Positions 57,711 through 64,000 of a stretch of 64,000 bases of DNA are shown in pieces. The stretch comes from Prunella strophiata (Eukaryota; Chordata; Aves; Passeriformes; Prunellidae). The notes under the pieces are model-generated. The model ran no database searches and was not told the origin of the DNA. It saw only the letters and a program-made list of their open reading frames with translations. Position numbers and translations under genes: made by a program. The stretch is from NCBI GenBank assembly GCA_036583965.1, contig JAZBQD010000034.1, positions 7,390,540 to 7,454,539 on the forward strand, in the 5' to 3' direction. Positions within the stretch are counted from its first letter, which is position 1. The number at the start of each line of letters is the position of its first letter.

Positions 57711-60039
57711 TTTTTTCTTAAACATCCTGTTCTTGAAAAGGAGATAAGTTGACCCCAAACAAACAATGCTCTGAGAAGGATCAGATGATGCAGTTGTGTG
57801 TTTACATTCAGGGCTCTCAGTTCCTAGAAGCAGCAGATCACAGCAGGAGGAAGCAGCAGAAGTTGCTAAAATCTCATAGTCAGACCCTTCACTCTGCTCC
57901 ACAGTTTGGAATAGACATCCACCCCAAAGGAATGGGATTTGGGAGCTAAAGCCATCATGAAGTCTCTTTTGGGGCACCACAGATCCTGGTGGCTGTGTCT
58001 GACCAGTGTCTGCTAAAGACCTGACACAGACCTGGGGTCCTTCTGACACCCAGACACAGCAGCTTTGCACAGGCAGGGGGAAAAGCTGCAAACACCACCA
58101 GGTGCCCCAGATCTTCCTGTTGCAGAGGAAAATGTGTCCTGCTGAGCCCCAGGGAGCACCAGCTGCAGCACCCCAGCAGTGGGCCCTGGTGACAGGGACA
58201 TGGGCAGCAGCCCTGTGCAAGACACAGCTTTGCACACAAAGTCACAGTGAGATTATCAGAACTCCCTGATCTAGGATCACAGCAGACATTGTTGGTGTGT
58301 CCCCTACCATACCTTGACATGATCCATGCAGGACTTCAAGTTTGATTCTCCAGCACTGCTCCAGCCCACTGGAAGCTCTGGAGCTGACATGGGATCAGCT
58401 GTGCAGCTCAGCAGAGCTGGCACAAGACAAATATTTGTTCCCAAATTCTCCTACCAGCAAGAGCTTCTCCTTATGCCAGCCAGCTGTTTGGCAAGAGCTG
58501 TTTCCTGCTCTTATTCATTGTGATGCCTCAGCCAGGCCAATTCTTGTGCCTGGGAGAGAGCAGCATTAACACCATGTGATGTCTATTTTATCCTGCTCCC
58601 TTCTCCCAGAGAGCTGAAGAACAGGCCTGAGAGCTGCTAAAAACCAGAGAAGAGCAGCAGGACATGCTACCCTGGCTCAAGGTGCACCCTTAGTTCAGAA
58701 GGATGAAGCTCCAGTTCATGCAAAATGCTCTTTTTGTGGCTTTCTGCAGCATTACTGCAGCATAAATCCAGCTGGGTGTTGGCAGTGACCATCACACATC
58801 TGCACCACAGCTGTGCCAAACTGTACCTGTGCCTGTGCCACTGCTCAGACACAGGTGAGCAAGAGTCAGACCTGAAAGGGAAGCTCTCAAGGAAGGAAAA
58901 CCACCTTGTACCAGAGAAACCTGTTTTCTCCCTGGTCTCTTTCTTTTAATTTCACATGAGTATTTTTTAGGGAGCTCACTGCACATCCCTTCCCTGAGAG
59001 AGGACATCATAGTGGTGTAGACACACAGATGTCTCCAAAAACTCTGTGTTTTGGCTGAGAGGCTCTAGCTGGAGCCTCCTTCACCCAGACCCTGCAAATA
59101 ACTCTTTTTATATGATGTGCATATCGAAAATGCAGAGGTCATGAGTCTGCAGCCCCACCTGTGCACCTTCCCAAGGCTCTCCACATGCCCAGCTAAGCCA
59201 GGTGAGAGCTCTGGGGATGTGTGGGCAGTGACAAGTTCTCAGGTAATTAGTTTACTCATCCAGAAAATGCAGTTAAGGGTTACCCAGACAAATCCAGATT
59301 TTAAAACATCCAGTATTTTTTAGGAAAAAGCCCAATCATGTTGTTTGACATTTTCAAAATGAAATGTAACAGCTCTGTATTTCAGCTGGAAGGTTTTTTG
59401 AGACCAAATTTGCTCAAACACAGGCTTTTTATATATAGATGCATACCCTTTTTAAAAACAGAACAAAACAACATGTTTTGCATAATTCGAAGTGATAGTT
59501 TTCAGAAGAGATGACAGTGGGGAGAGCTTTTTCAGAAGAAAACCTGCTTTGTGTTCTCTTAAAATGGTGAGCAAGCTGAAAAATTAATTACACACACATC
59601 TCTAAAGCACAAACTGCATGGAGCAGCCTGGGCCCAGGCAGAGGTACCTTAGAAGTCCGTCCTGGCCAACAATTGGTTTTTGATCCTGTTTCACCTCTGA
59701 ATATAAAAACTGGATGAGGGGTGAGAGCATCATGTGGCTAATGGTGGGTGCTCTGCACAGAGCAGGATCCTGCCTGCAGAGCAGAGCCTGCAAATGCTCT
59801 TTTTGACCTCGTTTTGCCTCAACGCCTGCATTACTCACTCTGAATTTGGCTGTGTCTACCTTGCTCTCAAGCCTCTTGTCTCAACTTATTTGTGTTAAGT
59901 GTAGGACACCTGGACAAAATAACCAGAGCCATGCCAAAGCTGTAACCCAACCCTGCGTCTTCTGAAAACTGCAGGGATAAAAAAAAAAAAAAGAGCACTT
60001 TTTTGGTGGGGAGAGAGGGAGAGGAAAGGGGGAGCTGGG
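57711..60039. other. No gene; longest chance frame of the window
   Basis: Sequence at 57950-58260 is GC-richer and stop-poor, so frames stay open on four of six readings, including the longest in the window (57690-58235, minus, 181 codons). It is Cys/Ser/Gln-rich with no domain. The 3' end of that frame runs into AT-rich sequence of the preceding element. An A14 run lies at 59979-59992. Confidence 0.5.
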
Positions 60040-60190
60040 ATAAGGAATCAGCTAATTAGCCTCATCTACATTTCAGCTACATGGTTCACAGGTACTAAAT
60101 CATTCCTGACATATTTGGGTTGCCATTTATTACCAAAATTATTCAATGTGAATTTTGCCATTTAGGACATGTTAAGAAAAATACTTATGT
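60040..60190. promoter_or_regulatory. Candidate conserved non-coding element
   Basis: A compact block: CAGCTAATTAGCCTC (a near-palindromic homeodomain site), CTAAATCATTCC, TTGCCATTTATTACC, AAATTATTCAATGTG and TTTGCCATTTAGG. TTGCCATTTA occurs twice (60119-60128 and 60156-60165), an uncommon repeat within a non-repetitive block. Confidence 0.35.
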
Positions 60191-61879
60191 CTTCAGAGTG
60201 ACTCCAGCTCTGATCCCTTCTGACATTACAGCACCAGTGGGCCCCAGTTTAAGTGCAGGCATCCCTGCCCACAGCTAGCAGCCCAGGCACACATCTGGAT
60301 ACACAGCTGGATGGACAGGACTGCAGGACTGGGTTCACATTGAGAGACTGGGGTGCTCAAAATTTATTTCTTAGGTCAAAAACCCCACATCTCCACCATC
60401 CCCCACAAAGCTACAAATTAATACCTCTGCTCTGATAATCTCAGCTTTCAGTGGAGTGTTCCTGAGATGTATTGGACATTTTGCATGCATAAAGACTTAA
60501 AACTTGGTCTTGAAACAGTATAATCACAGTGAAAACACAGCCCCATGCCAAAGGAGACACACCAATATGTGTACACACACATGCTGCACATGACTGTGAA
60601 GAAGCCTGATATTTTTAGTTAACTCTTCATTGTTCATTGGTGGGTTGTCCACATTGTGTTGAGCTGCAGCTCTACCCCACCAAAGAAACCCAAAAAACAA
60701 TACATTAACTCAAACCCACTCAGCAGACAAGTCCTCCTGAGTGGAAGGATTTAGAAAGATGAGTGTTTAAGTCATTTCCTTGTAGCCTGTTGCTCTCCTG
60801 ATCCTCTTGGTCCAGTTCTGTTGGGATCCCCTCCCAGCTCTTTTACTCTTTTAAATCCCAGCCTTGTTAAACCCTCTGATCCTTTCAGGTAAGACCACTA
60901 ACCTGAATTATCACCTCCTAAACTCCACTCCAAGCCCTACCACTTGTGCATGGCAGCATCACCAATGCAGACTTTAAGACATAGTGGCTAATTTCAAGGA
61001 AAATTTGACCCAGAAAACAAGGTCTCTGAGATAGGAAGTTCACAAATGTTTTATGAAAATAAATTCCTGATAAGGGAAACTTAATTAATGCCTGCTACAG
61101 AGAAAATGCTAATAAACTCAAACTTTATTAGACATTAGAGAGTCAATGTAGAAAAGAAATGTTGGAATCCCAGCTCATCAGTCCTGTTGTTCATGGAAAA
61201 AAATTTCTAATCTGGATTTAGTTTGCTCTGGGCCACCACAGCCAAAGATAACTCTAACAAAAATAACAGTTGCCTGTACATTCTCTTATAAATTAGTTAA
61301 CAAAGCCCACCCTACATTTGAGGTGACATTTCCCCACATTAGTGACAGGCTGAAGATGAATTTTAATGATATATTTTTAGCTGGCCAGCTCCTGTGCCAC
61401 TGAAAATCAGCATGAGACCACAGGCACAAAAAAGAAAAAAGGCAAAGCTGATTTTCACAACTTTACTCATTATTGTTGAGAGTATGTTCATTCCTGTGTC
61501 TCTGAGTTCAAAGAAGAAAACAAAAATAGCCTTTTTCATTTAAAAAGTCAAAGTGGGAGGGGCTAGTTGGCAAGATTTTTCCAGTGAATGGGTCTTGCTT
61601 TTGCAACTGGCTTCCAACTGAGTCCAAGGCAGTCTGAATTTGACTTTAAGACTATCTGCTGAGCTACTTTCCCAGGCATTTGAAACAGATGAGATGTAAC
61701 AGCAGTTTTTTTTCCCTTAACCAGGGCCAGTTTCCTATCAGAGGTGCAAATTCAGATTTATCTACTACAAGGAGCTTAATAAAAAACACCCTTTCCCCCT
61801 CCCCCAGTCACTGGTTATCATAAACAAATCCCTCAGCAGAAGCTAAAAAGAAGATACTTTGAGGTTAAAAGCAGCCTTT
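60191..61879. other. No gene recognised
   Basis: Filler to about 60950, then AT-rich sequence (61020-61560) with TTAATTAATGCC and AATGATATATTTTTAGC words. It is repeat-free but has a low motif density. No exon or repeat family is recognised. Confidence 0.5.
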
Positions 61880-62160
61880 AAAAGAAAATGATGTTGTACA
61901 TCATCCCAAAATTTAATATGACTTTATGCACAATAGTAATGTGCCTGGTAATGCAAAGATTTTTCTAAAGTAGCTTAATAACAATCCAATATTCTCTTCC
62001 TTAAAAAATGAAAATGTATGTCAAAAAAGGATCTAATGTAGCTGCATCTTGTATCCATTGATGGAGAGAGCTGATTTACATAGATAGCATTTAACATACT
62101 ATCATCATTATCCTATCAGTCTTCTGTCTAATCTGGAAGCCTTGAGACAGAGTTCTCAAT
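61880..62160. promoter_or_regulatory. Possible conserved non-coding element
   Basis: ATGATGTTGTACATCAT (61888-61904) is a 6-bp stem with a 5-nt loop. It is followed by ATTTAATATGAC, GCACAATAGTAATG, CTTAATAACAATCC, TATCCATTGATGG and ATCATCATTATCC. AT-rich, no repeats, no protein-like frame. Confidence 0.3.
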
Positions 62161-64000
62161 GTTCTCTGAGGTAAAAAAATACCAACCAAAATTATGGTAA
62201 AGGGGGAGAAAGAAAAACCAGTGAGGGACAGATGAATATCAAATCAGATGAGATAAAAATGGGACTTTTTTTAAGCCAGCAAAGAATGAGCTTAAACTGC
62301 TGAAAAGTGGATAAAACAAATAATGTTTAAGACTGTAGCATACAGTACCACAATGATGAGGGATAAAAGAGAGAATTATGTTAATGGCCAGGCCTGCATG
62401 TGCTTGTGGAGGCTGCTCTTAGATTGCTTGTGATGGCTTGAAGGATGCAGATAAATAGTGTGGATCTCTGAAATCCAGGTGGTGTACAGTATTCATTTCC
62501 TTTCCCTCCTACCCTCTTTTGCATGAATTTAATGCTTGTGGAGGATGTAAACAACTGAAGAAGACCTTTTACTGTGAGCAGGATGGAGCCACATGTAAAC
62601 CTAGACAAGGTGAGACTGTCTGAAATGAGATTTTGTGCTTCTCTCTATTTGGACCAAGTTTGCATTAAATTGCTCACTGTCAACACAAGTGTGTGGTTAT
62701 GGCAGCATCTCCTACCCCTTTCTCTCTCTTACTTTTGGTTTTTCTTTAAATTCAGCAAAGCCACGAGTGCTTGTCCCTTTCCCAGCCCTGGTGTGTCCCC
62801 CCAGGCTGCAGGGGGCTGCCCCAAGCCCCCCAAAGTGCTCTGTCCAGAGGCACATCCAGGTCTGTAGGTGCATTCACCCTTCCCAGCCACAACACGGGGC
62901 TGAGGTTTTCAGAGAGGAAGTGAAGTAACTGCTCTTCTGTTTGTCCAAAACCCTTTTCTTTTGAAAACAGGGCAGCTAAGCAGGTAGCAACTCAGAAAGG
63001 CATATGAGGAGACTGGGGCAGGGCTCAGGTCAGCAGGTTAGGGCATCAAAAACAGCAGAAGAGAGCTGGCAGCCAAGGAAACCGCACGGGCTCCCGTGTG
63101 AGGTGACATTATGGCCTCGAAGCTGCCTTTGCTGAACTCTGCACCTTTAAACTCTTATTGAGGGGGCTTAACTGCAGCCACATGAGCCAGGCCTGCTGCA
63201 GGGACGTGTCCAGGAGCCACCCAGACTGTGCTGTCCTCCCTAGGCAGCCCTATTGTGGGGTGGCAATGCCCTCATCCCTCTGTGCAGGATGTAGGGCAGG
63301 AGGGCATTTAGCACAGAGCTATGGGGGTTGCAGCATCCCATTAGCATCCCACAGATGTGATGCTCCTGCGCTGGGTCCATGTTGGAGGCATGGCTGGGCA
63401 GACCTTTCCCACCCCTTCCTGCACTGAGCAGGATGAGGTACATGCCTGTGCCTGACCCCACAGCATAAGAGGACACAGATTTTCCTTGGAGTCTTATAGG
63501 GGCCTTTATAACCCAGCCACTAGGTCATCCCTTTGGCCCCTGCCCACTTGTCTGCCTGTTTGAGAGATTGGTTCCCTCAGACAAAACTAAAGAGCTCTCA
63601 TGATGTAAGGATGTGGTCGCCCTCTTTGTCTGAGAAGGCATGGCAGGAATTCCCACAGTGGAGGAGCTCCAAGCACTGATCTGAATCTGCCTCGAGTGAG
63701 CTGGGTCAGGCAGATCCAACATCATTTGGATCAGGCCCTTCAGGAGGAAAAACAAGCAACACCTCTAGCAGAAAACAAGGATTTACCCTTGCATCCCATT
63801 CACCTCTCCCAGGACTCAAACCTATCCTAGCTCATTGGGGAGCAATACACAAATTCCCAAGTGATCCCCAGAGTGAGCACAGGGACATGAAGGAAATGGA
63901 GCAACCCTCTGGCACTGTCTGTGCCACACATGTCCCCATGTCATGTGGCTGCTCAGCCCTCATTCAGTGCTGCATCTGCCCCTGCATAGAAGCCAGTATG
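62161..64000. other. No gene recognised to the window end
   Basis: AT-rich sequence gives way at about 62700 to GC-moderate filler. Frames at 62574-62928 and 63158-63427 are Cys/Ser/Pro-rich with no domain. CpGs cluster weakly at 63083-63120 (AACCGCACGGGCTCCCG). No repeat is recognised. Confidence 0.5.

Noticed and set aside
57690..58235. Longest open frame of the window (181 codons, minus)
   Set aside because: It overlaps other open frames on both strands in stop-poor GC-richer sequence, is Cys/Ser/Gln-rich, has no domain, and its end runs into AT-rich sequence.
1..64000. Bacterial or phage systems, CRISPR arrays, tRNA, rRNA
   Set aside because: Composition, CpG depletion, poly(A) tracts and absence of dense coding frames exclude a prokaryotic or phage source, and no array or structured RNA gene is visible.

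Overview
This window looks like non-coding vertebrate nuclear DNA, most likely from a bird and probably a songbird. Three things suggest this. Long terminal repeat (LTR) sequence near 8.34-8.71 kb resembles passerine endogenous retrovirus LTRs as I remember them. Interspersed repeats are very sparse, with only eroded MIR-like and LINE-tail-like fragments. CpG is strongly depleted outside a few short islets. The species assignment is inference; no database search was possible.

I could not support a single protein-coding exon. Open frames are all short (the longest is 181 codons), occur on both strands, overlap each other, are low in complexity, and match no family I recognise. I also see no rRNA, tRNA, CRISPR or bacterial-type feature. 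The window is best read as an intergenic or intronic segment of a gene desert.

Two textures alternate. One is GC-moderate 'filler' rich in CAG/CTG/CCT words, with poly(A) or poly(T) tracts and a few microsatellites. The other is AT-rich, low-repeat, high-complexity islands of 150-1500 bp dense in homeodomain-like (TAATTA), SOX-like (ATTGTT), TCF/LEF-like and AP-1-like words. These are my candidates for conserved non-coding elements (CNEs), typical of deserts around developmental regulators. The strongest are at about 12.15-12.48, 29.16-29.57, 31.93-32.46, 35.39-35.71, 36.14-36.48, 39.88-40.06, 45.56-46.15, 46.32-46.72, 47.17-48.64, 49.77-49.99, 54.48-55.15 and 57.42-57.71 kb. Conservation itself was not measured.

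Repeat-derived features are one solo-LTR-like element (8.34-8.71 kb), a weaker LTR/promoter-like block (56.25-56.66 kb), two MIR-like remnants (2.17-2.28 and 51.1-51.2 kb), an ancient LINE/SINE tail inside a candidate CNE (45.79-45.86 kb), two poly(A) tracts with an AATAAA at mRNA-like spacing (20.8 and 23.97 kb), and several small tandem duplications. Points for a second look include a TATA/CRE-like/C/EBP-like candidate promoter followed by a splice donor near 2.8-2.98 kb, a 27-bp near-perfect hairpin at 24,070-24,096, a palindromic double RUNX-like site at 54,582-54,598, and a CpG-rich islet with exon-like signals on the minus strand at 21.17-21.26 kb.
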